Assembly (NCBI GenBank): GCA_003565715.1
Contig: PXAV01000094.1
Location: 1 to 37,975 of the forward strand
DNA: 37,975 nt
From: Methanosarcinaceae archaeon
GTDB taxonomy: Archaea > Halobacteriota > Methanosarcinia > Methanosarcinales > Methanosarcinaceae
Reading direction: 5' to 3'
Positions 1-8,063 of this stretch are shown here, one piece after another. Made by a program: the position numbers and the translations under genes. Position 1 is the first letter of the stretch. Each line of letters opens with the position of its first letter. Under the pieces are notes generated by a model that searched no databases, was not told the DNA's origin, and was given only the letters and a program-made list of their open reading frames with translations.

Positions 1-275
1 ACGAGATACTTTTCCAGAGAGGTATACATATCATTCCTGACTTCCTTTGTAATGCAGGTGGTGTGACGGTTTCATACTTTGAGATGGTCCAGAATTTCTA
101 TATGTACTACTGGAGTGAGATAAGGGTACACACACGTCTGGACAGAAAGATGACAGAGGCGTATAAGTCAGTTTATGAGGCATCAAAGAAGTATAACATA
201 GACATGAGGACAGCTGCCTATGTTGTTGCTATTGAGCGTGTGGTCATTGCAATGAAAGACCGGGGATGGATCTGA
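1..275 (+). CDS. gdhA: Glutamate dehydrogenase, C-terminal fragment
   Basis: The open frame enters from the left edge (first full codon at position 3) and ends at the TGA before 276. About 91 C-terminal residues are visible. The stretch IIPDFLCNAGGVTVSYFE is the conserved Glu/Leu/Phe/Val dehydrogenase signature in which the dinucleotide domain returns to the C-terminal helices. The tail with YYWSEIRVHTRLDR and the helical DMRTAAYVVAIERV segment also fit the hexameric GDH family. The family interconverts glutamate and 2-oxoglutarate plus ammonia using NAD(P)H. The GTG at 63 is an internal codon and not a start. Coenzyme preference cannot be judged because the nucleotide-binding part lies outside the window. 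A perfect hairpin follows at 319-346. Confidence 0.88.
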   Translation, partial: EILFQRGIHIIPDFLCNAGGVTVSYFEMVQNFYMYYWSEIRVHTRLDRKMTEAYKSVYEASKKYNIDMRTAAYVVAIERVVIAMKDRGWI

Positions 276-318
276 TACATTTCTTACAGGTATTTACAAG
301 ATATTATCAGACAAGGCT

Positions 319-346
319 TATATGGTCTGAGGTCACAGACCATATA
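319..346. promoter_or_regulatory. Perfect 11-bp inverted repeat between gdhA and npdG
   Basis: TATATGGTCTG (319-329) and CAGACCATATA (336-346) are perfect complements around a 6-nt loop, AGGTCA. It may act as a 3' hairpin for gdhA, although the following T-tract (TTCCTTTATT) is weak. The right arm contains CATATATT, which is at a suitable distance to be the TATA box of npdG (start 401), so it could equally be an operator. Confidence 0.45.
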
Positions 347-400
347 TTCCTTTATTATGTACTACTGGAACATCTTTACTCGTAGATAAATGGGATTATC

Positions 401-1126
401 ATGAAAATTGCAATAATTGGCGGTACCGGAAGCATAGGTAGGGGCTTTGCTCTCAGATGGGGGCAGAAACACCATGTGATCGTAGGTTCAAGGGAAAAGG
501 GAAAAGCAGAGGATAAGGCAGCTGAATATACAAAGGCTTTAAAAGACCATGGGTATGATTCACATATAACAGGCGATATCAATGCAAAGGCAGCCTCAGA
601 ATCCGAGATAGTGGTCCTTGCTATAAGGTATGGACAAATAACCTCTATGATAGAGCAGATAGGCCAAAAACTCAAAAACAAGATAATAATATCTGTTGTA
701 GTTCCAATGGAAAAGGATACATGTATCATTGTACCAGACTCTGTCCCTCTTGCGATTCCGGCAGATTCGCGTGAGGACTACAAGGCTGATTACTTCTGCT
801 ATATAAATCCTCCTGCAGGAAGTGCAGCCCAGGAAATTGATTCCCTGCTACCTGACGGTAATGAACTGGTATCTGCTTTCCATAATGTTCCGGCAGCTAA
901 GCTTGCCAACCTTGATATTGCGCTAAATTACGATATAGGTGTATGTGGGAACAACATGAAGTCAAAGAAAATTGTCTTTGAGCTTGTTCGGGAAATCCCT
1001 GGTATGAGGCCACTTGACATAGGCCCACTTGAGACATCATCTATGGTAGAATCAATTACTCCACTGCTTGTTAATGTTGCTATTCGCAACAAAATGAAAG
1101 ATGTGGGAATTAAATTCGTAGACTGA
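401..1126 (+). CDS. npdG: F420H2:NADP oxidoreductase (NADPH-dependent F420 reductase)
   Basis: This 241-residue cytosolic protein begins MKIAIIGGTGSIGRG, an N-terminal Rossmann fold with the glycine-rich GGTGSIG loop at about residues 7-13. VGSREKGKAE follows the second strand, where Fno/NpdG proteins bind the NADP 2'-phosphate with Ser/Arg. The region SAFHNVPAAKLANLD matches the conserved Fno segment near the F420 site. The family transfers hydride between reduced F420 and NADP+, supplying NADPH for biosynthesis in methanogens. Length is slightly above the usual 210-230. The ATG at 401 follows GGGATTATC, a weak SD. It is monocistronic, with gdhA upstream (NADPH demand) and a convergent gene downstream. 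Function is assigned by family. Confidence 0.9.
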   Translation: MKIAIIGGTGSIGRGFALRWGQKHHVIVGSREKGKAEDKAAEYTKALKDHGYDSHITGDINAKAASESEIVVLAIRYGQITSMIEQIGQKLKNKIIISVVVPMEKDTCIIVPDSVPLAIPADSREDYKADYFCYINPPAGSAAQEIDSLLPDGNELVSAFHNVPAAKLANLDIALNYDIGVCGNNMKSKKIVFELVREIPGMRPLDIGPLETSSMVESITPLLVNVAIRNKMKDVGIKFVD

Positions 1127-1229
1127 TCCACAGTTTGGATCGGTCTCCAAGCTGTTCATTTCCTGTTTTGAGACAGTCCTGATTCATAAGTTGAAAAATA
1201 AGGAATGTGGCAGTGGACCAATAAGCCCT

Positions 1230-3974
1230 TCAGTGCCACTGTCCTTTTAGCTTGTCAAGCTTCCATATCCTTCCAGTGCTAACTTTTTCAAGATAACATA
1301 CAGCACTCTGTTCATTAAGGCTTGCAATGACAACAGCGCTTGCACCTCCAGAGGCTTCACGGACATTTATCACTTTCACAACGTCACTGAATAGATCATA
1401 CTCTGGGATTATATCTGTGAGCATGTTCCTTGCTTCCCTGAAGAAAGATTCATTAAAGCATGAGCTTTCCATATCAGGATATACAGGCATGTAAATTATC
1501 TCCTCCTCAACAATATCCTGGAAAAAATGTGTACCATACGATACCTCTGGAACATGTCCGGCCTTCTCACGGGCAATTTCAACTAACATGGACGTTTTAT
1601 CTATTTCACTGTATGTCGCGTTCACTCCCAGCTCAATGTTACTGCTCCCCCATCTTCCCGGTCCCATGAGTATATACTTATCTTCCATGGAACCAATTCT
1701 CTCATTGATAAGGCCTATTACTCTTCCTGTGGATTTCTTTGTATCCATGTCTGCAATTTCGTAGGCTTTTGGATCAACATATACTATATACTCTATGTCC
1801 CTAACTATACCTTCATTTATCAGCATTTTCGATCTGAACAATATATTATCTTTTTTTATGTTATCCGGGGTCACTATCTTATCAGTACTTGTAATCGACT
1901 TCATGGGTCTGCACTGTACGATATTTATGCTTACATTTCCACTTTTTTCCACAGATGCAGTGAACTCTATGTCCACAGCCTGGCCATAAACCTCTTCAAC
2001 TATTCCCAATATCTCTCCCATGGAAGCAACAAAGTCTGTTTTCTTTATGAGATTATTGAAGGTAAGTACCATTTCCCGGGAACAGTCTATTGTGTTGGTG
2101 CAGGGGTCTGAAAGATACCCCTCATTGAAGACTGATATGAACATTCTCAACGAAGGATAATCGCAATCTTTTATGAGATCTTTGAAGGACAATGTTTTAA
2201 ACATTTTATTTTCCAGGTCAAGGACATCCACATCCCATTGGGAATATTTGAATATCTGGGGTCCAGCTTCAGGTCGTATATCTGGATTACTAACAGAAAT
2301 CATCCGTGGATAATCCCTTCCAACGCGATCAACTGCTCTGGTACCAAGTCCAAACACCAGCCTTATAAGTCCTTTAGAGGGATCTATGCGTTTTGACCAG
2401 CGGAAAAGATTCTGTGAAAATGCCACTCCTGCAAGTGCCGGGAAGAAATACTGTTTGTAGGGCATCCCAGAGACACGCTGCACCAATATTGCCATCTGCT
2501 CATCCATATTCTGGAGCCCTCTGGTGCGTCGATAAGCAAGAGCATCCGGGTTAAGGGCACTTGCATATACCAACTTTACTGCATGCATGAAAGCTTTAAG
2601 TCTGTCTTCCGGACTTCCCTGGTTTGCACAGAACTCACTTCTGTATTTGCCTGCAAATGCATTTCCGTAGCTATCTTCCTGAAGACTGCTTGATCGAACT
2701 ATAATAGGAGCCTGTCCAAAATAATCTATCATATCTCTGAATTGCTCAATGATATCCTCGGGAAACCTTCCTTCAAGAAATTTGTTCTCTACATCTATGA
2801 ACTCTTCCTTTGTCATACATGAATTATCTGATAACCTGACCTTGAGGCTGAAAAGGTCGTTGTTAATCATAAATGTAAAAAAGACGTCAGATCCAATGTA
2901 AAAAGAATCATGTGGTTCTATTATCTGTGAGAAATGATCCTTTTTTTCAGGTTCATTAAGTATTATACTTCTTGCAAGAAGCATTCCCACTGCCTTTCCT
3001 CCAATTCTGCCAGAACCTATCATTCTGTCCCTTATGTCTAGCAGTTCCTCAAGGCTTAGATATTTATCAGCTAGGTGATTAAAGCGGGGGTGGTCGCCAA
3101 TGACCATTCTCGATAGCTCTTGTTTAAGTGCCCTCATCTCTGTTTCAGGTATACTGTCAAGCATTCCCATATCGTAGTGGAAACGAAGTTTTCTGTAAAC
3201 CGTATCCCAGGGTGCAGTACCATAGCTACCTGTGCGTAACATCTTCATTCGGTTACTCGAGGATATAGTCGCCGCATCAACACTGTCAAATACAGGTTTC
3301 CATCCTCTATCTGATATAAGATGAGGCACAAACATACTATGTGAGTACCTGTCATAGACCTTTAGTGGATGTATATATGTACTTTCCATGATGTGATAAT
3401 GATCTATAAGGACCTGTGTAGTTTCTCTTATTCCAGCAACAGTGGAATGACTGTGTTTTCCACGTGTGAGGCAGAAATATCCTATTGTTTCAAGGTCGAA
3501 AAGGTGGGGGCAGGTGACTCTGAAGAAATTAGCCACAAGTTCATCGCTGGCCCAGTCAACCATCAGGGATGAGAGATTATCAAATACGTAAAAAACCTTT
3601 TTTCCATACCACTCTATTAACCTGTGCACCTGGCTACTGAAAAAATCAAAACCGTTGCTTGGATCGACCTTGACAATCTCTAATCCATCCATTTTCTTCA
3701 GAACAGGGTCATGGGGTGCAAACCTTACATATACACATTTATAGCCGGATTCTATTCCGCTTATAATGAACCTATTGGCAAAATATATGTAATCATCAAG
3801 CTCCTCTACCTTCCATACTACATTATCTCCAAGTCGCAATGAATGTAGTATTTCATCTAATTCTGTTACTCCTGTTGTTATCTTTTCTTTTTCAAAGTAC
3901 TTTGGAGCACTATTTACAACCTTGCCATTTCCTTCTATTGACCTTCCTCCTTTGTGGCAGGATACTTTTTCCAC
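1230..3974 (-). CDS. KaiC-like domain fused to PEP/pyruvate-binding (PPDK N-terminal) domain
   Basis: The 914-residue protein has two parts. Residues 30-240 resemble a RecA/KaiC fold (TTGVTELDEIL at the usual KaiC position, Walker B-like VFYVFDNLSSL near 127-137). The Walker A site, expected near residues 46-58, is only LGDNVVWKVEELD, without GxxxxGK[ST]. Residues 320-760 resemble the ATP-grasp PEP/pyruvate-binding domain of PEP synthase and PPDK (IGGKAVG 324-330; PIIVRSSSLQED 423-434 with the conserved Arg). No phosphohistidine domain (TxxGGxTCH type) or C-terminal PEP-binding barrel was seen, so it is probably not a full PEP synthase. GTG at 3974 is the first usable start and lacks a good SD; a GGAGG lies downstream (see findings). 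The gene is monocistronic with a TATA-like box near 4038-4045. Its substrate is unknown. Confidence 0.75.
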   Translation of the reverse strand: MEKVSCHKGGRSIEGNGKVVNSAPKYFEKEKITTGVTELDEILHSLRLGDNVVWKVEELDDYIYFANRFIISGIESGYKCVYVRFAPHDPVLKKMDGLEIVKVDPSNGFDFFSSQVHRLIEWYGKKVFYVFDNLSSLMVDWASDELVANFFRVTCPHLFDLETIGYFCLTRGKHSHSTVAGIRETTQVLIDHYHIMESTYIHPLKVYDRYSHSMFVPHLISDRGWKPVFDSVDAATISSSNRMKMLRTGSYGTAPWDTVYRKLRFHYDMGMLDSIPETEMRALKQELSRMVIGDHPRFNHLADKYLSLEELLDIRDRMIGSGRIGGKAVGMLLARSIILNEPEKKDHFSQIIEPHDSFYIGSDVFFTFMINNDLFSLKVRLSDNSCMTKEEFIDVENKFLEGRFPEDIIEQFRDMIDYFGQAPIIVRSSSLQEDSYGNAFAGKYRSEFCANQGSPEDRLKAFMHAVKLVYASALNPDALAYRRTRGLQNMDEQMAILVQRVSGMPYKQYFFPALAGVAFSQNLFRWSKRIDPSKGLIRLVFGLGTRAVDRVGRDYPRMISVSNPDIRPEAGPQIFKYSQWDVDVLDLENKMFKTLSFKDLIKDCDYPSLRMFISVFNEGYLSDPCTNTIDCSREMVLTFNNLIKKTDFVASMGEILGIVEEVYGQAVDIEFTASVEKSGNVSINIVQCRPMKSITSTDKIVTPDNIKKDNILFRSKMLINEGIVRDIEYIVYVDPKAYEIADMDTKKSTGRVIGLINERIGSMEDKYILMGPGRWGSSNIELGVNATYSEIDKTSMLVEIAREKAGHVPEVSYGTHFFQDIVEEEIIYMPVYPDMESSCFNESFFREARNMLTDIIPEYDLFSDVVKVINVREASGGASAVVIASLNEQSAVCYLEKVSTGRIWKLDKLKGQWH

Positions 3975-4371
3975 AACCTGCTATCTATGCAATAGCAAGT
4001 TGTATTTTGAGTAGTAGGATATCGGTTAGCTAGTATTGGTATAAATTGATTTTGCACGTTTTTATGTGTTTATTGTTAATTTTACTGGAAAATATGTACC
4101 TTTCAACACCCACAGGCACATGCCCATGTATATGTGTATTAAAAAGTATCTGTATTGCGGTAACAGGATTTTCTGATTCTCTTCATACTTGTAAGGATTG
4201 CTGAAACAGGTCATAGACCCGGCTTGCAGTCACTCATTTTGCTACCCGGTATTATCAATTGATGGTATTTTTAGGTGTTATGGTTGTATTGTTGCTTCTT
4301 TAATTTGAAATAAAGTTGCCTTTTACGTTCATTAAAAAAACTAATAAGGCAGTAGTTTCAATTTAATTACC
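3975..4371. other. Divergent intergenic region, no gene seen
   Basis: About 400 AT-rich bases separate the minus-strand KaiC/PEP-binding gene from the plus-strand DUF1059-like gene. The minus strand holds TTTATACC (4038-4045) as a plausible TATA box. A 10-bp arm pair, at about 3978-3987 and 3993-4002, would form a hairpin in the minus-strand leader just before the GTG at 3974, with one G-U pair. Nothing else recognisable was found. Confidence 0.4.
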
Positions 4372-4383
4372 GGAGGTCTTATC

Positions 4384-4602
4384 ATAGTACACATATTAAG
4401 ATGCAGGGACCTTGGATTCAACGATGATTTCATCGTTGTTGATAATGACCCAAAAGAAGCAAAGGAAATAATGATAGAACACGTAAAGGACAAACACGGT
4501 GAGGAATTTGGTAGATTGTCGGAGTTTCACCAGGAAGAAATTATCTCCAAGGTCGACTATCTTCTGAATCGTGGCTGTGGCTGTGGCGTGCTAAAATTGT
4601 GA
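4384..4602 (+). CDS. DUF1059-like small protein with an apparent AUA start
   Basis: The open frame encodes about 72 residues beginning (M)VHILRCRDLGFNDD and ending in RGCGCGVLKL. The CRDLGFxxDF motif and the short alpha/beta length match the DUF1059 family, small archaeal proteins sometimes described as metal-binding; the terminal CGC cluster could bind a metal. No ATG, GTG or TTG occurs in frame before the conserved motif. The strong SD GGAGGT at 4372-4377 places the start, 7 nt beyond the GGAGG core, at ATA (4384-4386), exactly where relatives would have Met before VH. The frame is clean to the TGA at 4600-4602. Either AUA initiates or an ATG has mutated or been misread. The gene is easily missed by ORF callers. 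Its end is 5 nt from the convergent gene. Confidence 0.65.
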   Translation: MVHILRCRDLGFNDDFIVVDNDPKEAKEIMIEHVKDKHGEEFGRLSEFHQEEIISKVDYLLNRGCGCGVLKL

Positions 4603-4607
4603 CTTTT

Positions 4608-4844
4608 TCATCTCTTGTTTTTAGTTTTACTTCTCATCTTTTTTTTTAAACGGGAATAAATAATCACCAATAAAAGAGGTAGACCTATACCTAAAAACAA
4701 TGTATCATAGCTGGTATATAGTGGCTCAAGTCCCTTGAGAATAAACATAGCATTGCTTTTTTCAGTCACGACTCCTGTAAAAATTAATAAGACCATCACT
4801 GTTAACAAAGCAACGCCGGCTAGAAGATATATTTTATATTTCAT
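4608..4844 (-). CDS. Small two-helix membrane protein, hypothetical
   Basis: The 78-residue protein has two hydrophobic helices: residues 6-25 (LAGVALLTVMVLLIFTGVV) and 48-64 (LFLGIGLPLLLVIIYSR). A short polar loop lies between them, and a very basic C-terminal tail (KKKMRSKTKNKR) should stay in the cytoplasm by the positive-inside rule. I do not recognise a family. It stands alone and converges on the DUF1059-like gene, with stop codons 5 nt apart. The SD is poor. It could be a real small membrane protein or, less likely, a chance frame. Confidence 0.5.
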   Translation of the reverse strand: MKYKIYLLAGVALLTVMVLLIFTGVVTEKSNAMFILKGLEPLYTSYDTLFLGIGLPLLLVIIYSRLKKKMRSKTKNKR

Positions 4845-4990
4845 ACACAGACCTGATAATATTGTGTTGAATGCATTATAAAAGTACGTTATTGTTGTGT
4901 TTATTTAATATGTTACTTTGCTGGGTTTTACATATACATGCAGGTACATATTCAGTTTTATCTGAACAACTTTTAATATTTTGATCATAA

Positions 4991-5003
4991 TAAACTATAT
5001 ATC
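4991..5003 (+). promoter_or_regulatory. TATA box for RNase P RNA gene
   Basis: AAACTATATATCA lies about 25-30 nt upstream of the first base of the P1 helix (5026), the expected TATA-to-start distance in archaea. Confidence 0.55.
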
Positions 5004-5025
5004 ACTTGATATCATCATGGCAATC

Positions 5026-5408
5026 GAGAGAGGAAGGACGGCTGCCGGGCCATTTGGCCTGAGGAAAGTCTCCCCACCTTCTAAACACACGAATGTCTGT
5101 AAAGGGCATCGGGCGAGAGCTCGGGCAGTTGCCTTGCAACTCATGCAGTTTTCTGCATGCTGGCACAGAAACGATACCGTATCATGCTAATGCTGTGATG
5201 CCCTAAGGCTGAGGTCGCATGGATAGCGGATGGAACGGCGAATCCTCGTGGGTGCAAGTCAGAAGTAGGGGTTAATGGCTGTTTAGACCATCCCGAAGTT
5301 TGTGTACGCGTAGCCGAATGCCGTCAATGCAAGTCTTCAGAGGCGCATCATTCTGTCAGAAAGAATGAATGTATTGCATCAACAGAAGGGAGCTTACTCT
5401 CCTCACTC
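5026..5408 (+). ncRNA. rnpB: RNase P RNA
   Basis: This is the catalytic RNA of RNase P, which removes 5' leaders from pre-tRNA. Conserved region I is seen as GAGGAAAGTC near 5061, and conserved region V as ACAGAAGGGAGCTTA near 5381. CTCCC after region I pairs with GGGAG in region V to make P4. The ends close as P1: GAGAGAGGA (5026-5034) pairs with TCCTCACTC (5400-5408) apart from one A-A mismatch, giving a length of about 383 nt. The 5' GGCTGCCGGGCC...GGCC segment fits P3. A TATA box sits at 4991-5003 and a T-rich tract follows (5428-5442). No protein gene is supported here; the frames inside are chance. Confidence 0.93.
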
Positions 5409-5496
5409 AACATCGTTGTTTTCCCATTGCTTTTTTCTTTTAAGATTTCTTGACTTGATGATTTGAAATATCTTCTCTTTAAAGCCGCAACAACTT

Positions 5497-6117
5497 TCAA
5501 TCTGAAAATATTTCAAGTGCCTCTATAAGTTTTTCATATTCTATATTGGTATTAAAGCATCCGTCATTGAGCATTGGAATGCCATATGTGGCTATTCCTT
5601 TTCCCTTAAGTGCCATCATTACCTTGTTAAGCTCATAGTCACAGGCTAAAAGCAATGCAGCATCATATTTCTTTTCAGTTATTACATGCTTGACGAAGGA
5701 TGAACCTGTAACGATATAAAGATCATATCCATATTTTCTGGCGTCTTCCTTCAATCTGCTAAAGACACATTTACCACATGATATACATTGTATTCCTGTT
5801 TTTTTAGATGCTGCGGGACAATCCATTGAACGCATACAGTGAGGTGCTATTATCATTCGCCTTTTAGCTTTTTTGAACTCATTTATGTTAGAGATGTTCT
5901 TAAGTGATACCATCCATTTATCAAGTGTCCTTGAATCAGAGAACCTATAAAAAAAATACTTTATGGGCATATAAAAGAAATCTAAAACCCCAGAAAAAAA
6001 ACCAGCAAGCCATACGTGTCTGTTCAGACTTATTCTGCTTACTACCAGTGCAGTTGTTGCCAGGATAAAAGAAAGTACAAGGAAAAATGTGATAAGTTCT
6101 CCAACAAAACTATACAT
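5497..6117 (-). CDS. DUF116 membrane protein, copy 2
   Basis: The 206-residue protein has two N-terminal hydrophobic helices (about 7-28 and 38-60) followed by a soluble, presumably cytoplasmic domain. A Cys cluster (HCMRSMDCP at about 93-101 and QCISCGKCVFSRL at about 109-121) could bind a metal or Fe-S centre. A Rossmann-like half follows (YDLYIVTGSSFVK, AALLLACDYEL, DGCFNT). This matches DUF116, a methanogen and anaerobe family of unknown function. The start overlaps the end of the preceding gene by 8 nt, so the two are translationally coupled. The two proteins are paralogues sharing all these motifs. They lie just downstream of hdrED but behind a terminator. Confidence 0.78.
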   Translation of the reverse strand: MYSFVGELITFFLVLSFILATTALVVSRISLNRHVWLAGFFSGVLDFFYMPIKYFFYRFSDSRTLDKWMVSLKNISNINEFKKAKRRMIIAPHCMRSMDCPAASKKTGIQCISCGKCVFSRLKEDARKYGYDLYIVTGSSFVKHVITEKKYDAALLLACDYELNKVMMALKGKGIATYGIPMLNDGCFNTNIEYEKLIEALEIFSD

Positions 6118-6748
6118 TACATTCCTCCATCCTTTCTATCAGCTCATCAACGTCTACCTTTGTGTTAAAACAACCATCCTGTGTCAGAGATACTCCCTGG
6201 ACGATCATAAAAGGTGATGCACCCTGCATTGATTCAACCAGCTCCGGGTAGCATGCAACCCCTATACAGCTTTTGGGCATGTGGGCTTTTATTATCTTTT
6301 TGACAAAGCTGCCACCTGGAATGACGTACACTTCAAATCCTCTTTCTTCTGCAGCCTTGCATATTGTTCCAATATCACAACGCTCACAACCTATACACTT
6401 GTAACCTGTAACAGGATCACAGCGTGCTTTACAGTCGGGGTGTCTCAGGCACTGGGGGAGAAATATGACTCTTCTGTCCTTGACACCTTTGAACTTTTCA
6501 AGCATAACTGCATTGCGCACCTCTACAAGTATCTCATCTACTATAGTATCCTTAATACCAAACATTCTGCATATCCATTTAGCAGGCCCGTAAAAAAGAT
6601 AGAGTATTGATAGAACGAAATTTGGAAATATGATCCTGTGCTTTTTAAAGCTATAGGCTCCGAACAACAAAGCCACGAACAACAACATCAGTGCAGCCAG
6701 TGAAATTCCTATGAAGATTTTTCCAAGTATTTCATATGGGATCTGCAT
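6110..6748 (-). CDS. DUF116 membrane protein, copy 1
   Basis: The 212-residue paralogue of the next gene has hydrophobic helices at about 9-32 and 39-58, then a Cys-rich stretch (PQCLRHPDCKARC near 98, then KCIGCERCDIGTIC), more Cys than in copy 2. It shares the C-terminal landmarks VIPGGSFVKK, GVACYPEL and TQDGCFNT. The number and spacing of cysteines suggest a metal centre at the membrane face, which is inference. DUF116 has no established biochemical role. It is first in a two-gene unit. The upstream gap (6749-6805) has AT-rich promoter-like sequence and the hdrD terminator, so transcription is probably separate. Confidence 0.78.
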   Translation of the reverse strand: MQIPYEILGKIFIGISLAALMLLFVALLFGAYSFKKHRIIFPNFVLSILYLFYGPAKWICRMFGIKDTIVDEILVEVRNAVMLEKFKGVKDRRVIFLPQCLRHPDCKARCDPVTGYKCIGCERCDIGTICKAAEERGFEVYVIPGGSFVKKIIKAHMPKSCIGVACYPELVESMQGASPFMIVQGVSLTQDGCFNTKVDVDELIERMEECNV

Positions 6749-6798
6749 GTGAAAGATAAATAATACGAACGGGTATATTCAATTTGCCCTAAAAATAA

Positions 6799-6824
6799 GA
6801 AAAAAAGAGTGATGTTATCACTCT
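6799..6824 (-). terminator. Terminator of the hdrED operon
   Basis: On the minus strand AGAGTGAT-AAC-ATCACTCT (6824-6806) forms a perfect 8-bp stem followed by a run of T residues. The hdrD stop codon TGA lies inside the first arm. Confidence 0.7.
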
Positions 6825-8062
6825 GGTGTATCACTAAGGTCAATTCCCATTGCTTCAGCAGCAAGCACAACGATGTCCTCTACTTCAAGTTCCTTGGCGC
6901 CTATGGCATCTCTGCCATCGCTCAGGTTCCTCTTACAGAAAGGACATGCACTTGAAAGGACTTCTGCCTTAGTTGCAAGTGCATCTTCTACCCGTGTTGA
7001 GGCTACACCAAGAGCAAGATCAGGAATACCGGCTTTGACACCTCCGCCAGCTCCACAACAGCGCTGGTTATCTTCTACCCTTTCCATTTCAATAAGCTCT
7101 ATTCCGGGAATTGCATTAAGTACTGCTCTTGGAGGATCGAATACACCGACATGACGCCCTAGGTGACATGGGTCATGATATGTAACTTTCTTATCAATGG
7201 ATTTTTTCCATTCAATTTCGCCCTTTTCTATAAGCTCCTGAAGGAACTGTGTAATATGCATAACTTTGAAGGGAAGCTCCTGCCCAGTGAGTCTTGGCCA
7301 GTCGATCAAAGATGCCCTGTAGCACCCTGAACATGCATTGATAACAATCTTTGCGCCTTTAGCCTTTATGTTATCTATATTTTGCTGTGCATTTATCTTT
7401 GCAGTATCATTTATGAAGTACTGCCCTGTCCTGATAAGCGCTGAACCACAGCATATCTCATCCTCTCCTAGCATTGTGAACTTGATCCCAAGCTTATTGA
7501 GCAGACGTACGGTTGCAAGTGCAAGTTTTCTCTGTTTGAGCTCTGCGGTGCATCCTCCATAATATAGGACTTCGGCCTTGTCCTCAACCTTTACATCATC
7601 AGGGAACCAATTCACTCTGTTCTTATTGTCCTCCATATAAGGGTTCTTATACTCTCCTATAAGTTTGAGGAAAGCTCCCTGTTTTCCAAAAGGACCATTA
7701 CCGCGCTTCACCAGATTTGCACGCATTGACTCCCAGAGTTCCACAGTATTGATTGCTGACTCACAGACCGTGGCACACATACCACACGTGGTACAGCCAT
7801 ACACATCATCCTTGAACTGCTCTATATCTTCTTCATTGATCTCCTTTGGACCAAAGAGCTTTGCACGGAGACCATATGACTTGTTTATATAGTCTCTCCA
7901 TCTTAGGATCTTATCCCTTGGTGCAAGTCCTGGATCCTTTTCAGATGCATCGTATGTGGGACACCAGTCCACACATTCTCCACAGCGGCTGCATGAGTCT
8001 ATTTCCATTAGCTGGACAGCTGTGAAGTTCTCTGTATTAATCGAAGGTTCACGTTTTGCCAT
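6818..8062 (-). CDS. hdrD: CoB-CoM heterodisulfide reductase, subunit D
   Basis: HdrD is the catalytic subunit that reduces CoM-S-S-CoB at the cytoplasmic face using electrons from HdrE. Starting at MAKREPSIN it has 414 residues. Two 4Fe-4S motifs lie at about C24-C34 ([12 protein letters not shown]) and C90-C100 ([11 protein letters not shown]). Two CCG domains follow: GGCTAEL...EICCGSAL...CSGC, then DPCHLGR...[10 protein letters not shown]...CPFC. These carry the active-site Fe-S cluster(s) and correspond to a fused HdrC-HdrB. The start at 8062 is chosen because GGAGGAG lies 6 nt upstream; the in-frame ATG 11 codons earlier is inside hdrE. The gap from hdrE is 1 nt, so the two are coupled. 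Confidence 0.96.
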   Translation of the reverse strand: MAKREPSINTENFTAVQLMEIDSCSRCGECVDWCPTYDASEKDPGLAPRDKILRWRDYINKSYGLRAKLFGPKEINEEDIEQFKDDVYGCTTCGMCATVCESAINTVELWESMRANLVKRGNGPFGKQGAFLKLIGEYKNPYMEDNKNRVNWFPDDVKVEDKAEVLYYGGCTAELKQRKLALATVRLLNKLGIKFTMLGEDEICCGSALIRTGQYFINDTAKINAQQNIDNIKAKGAKIVINACSGCYRASLIDWPRLTGQELPFKVMHITQFLQELIEKGEIEWKKSIDKKVTYHDPCHLGRHVGVFDPPRAVLNAIPGIELIEMERVEDNQRCCGAGGGVKAGIPDLALGVASTRVEDALATKAEVLSSACPFCKRNLSDGRDAIGAKELEVEDIVVLAAEAMGIDLSDTPE

Positions 8063-8063
8063 T

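Noticed and set aside
4981-5190. 69-codon frame over the RNase P RNA
   Set aside because: It lies within clearly structured RNA with conserved regions I and V and has no protein family features.
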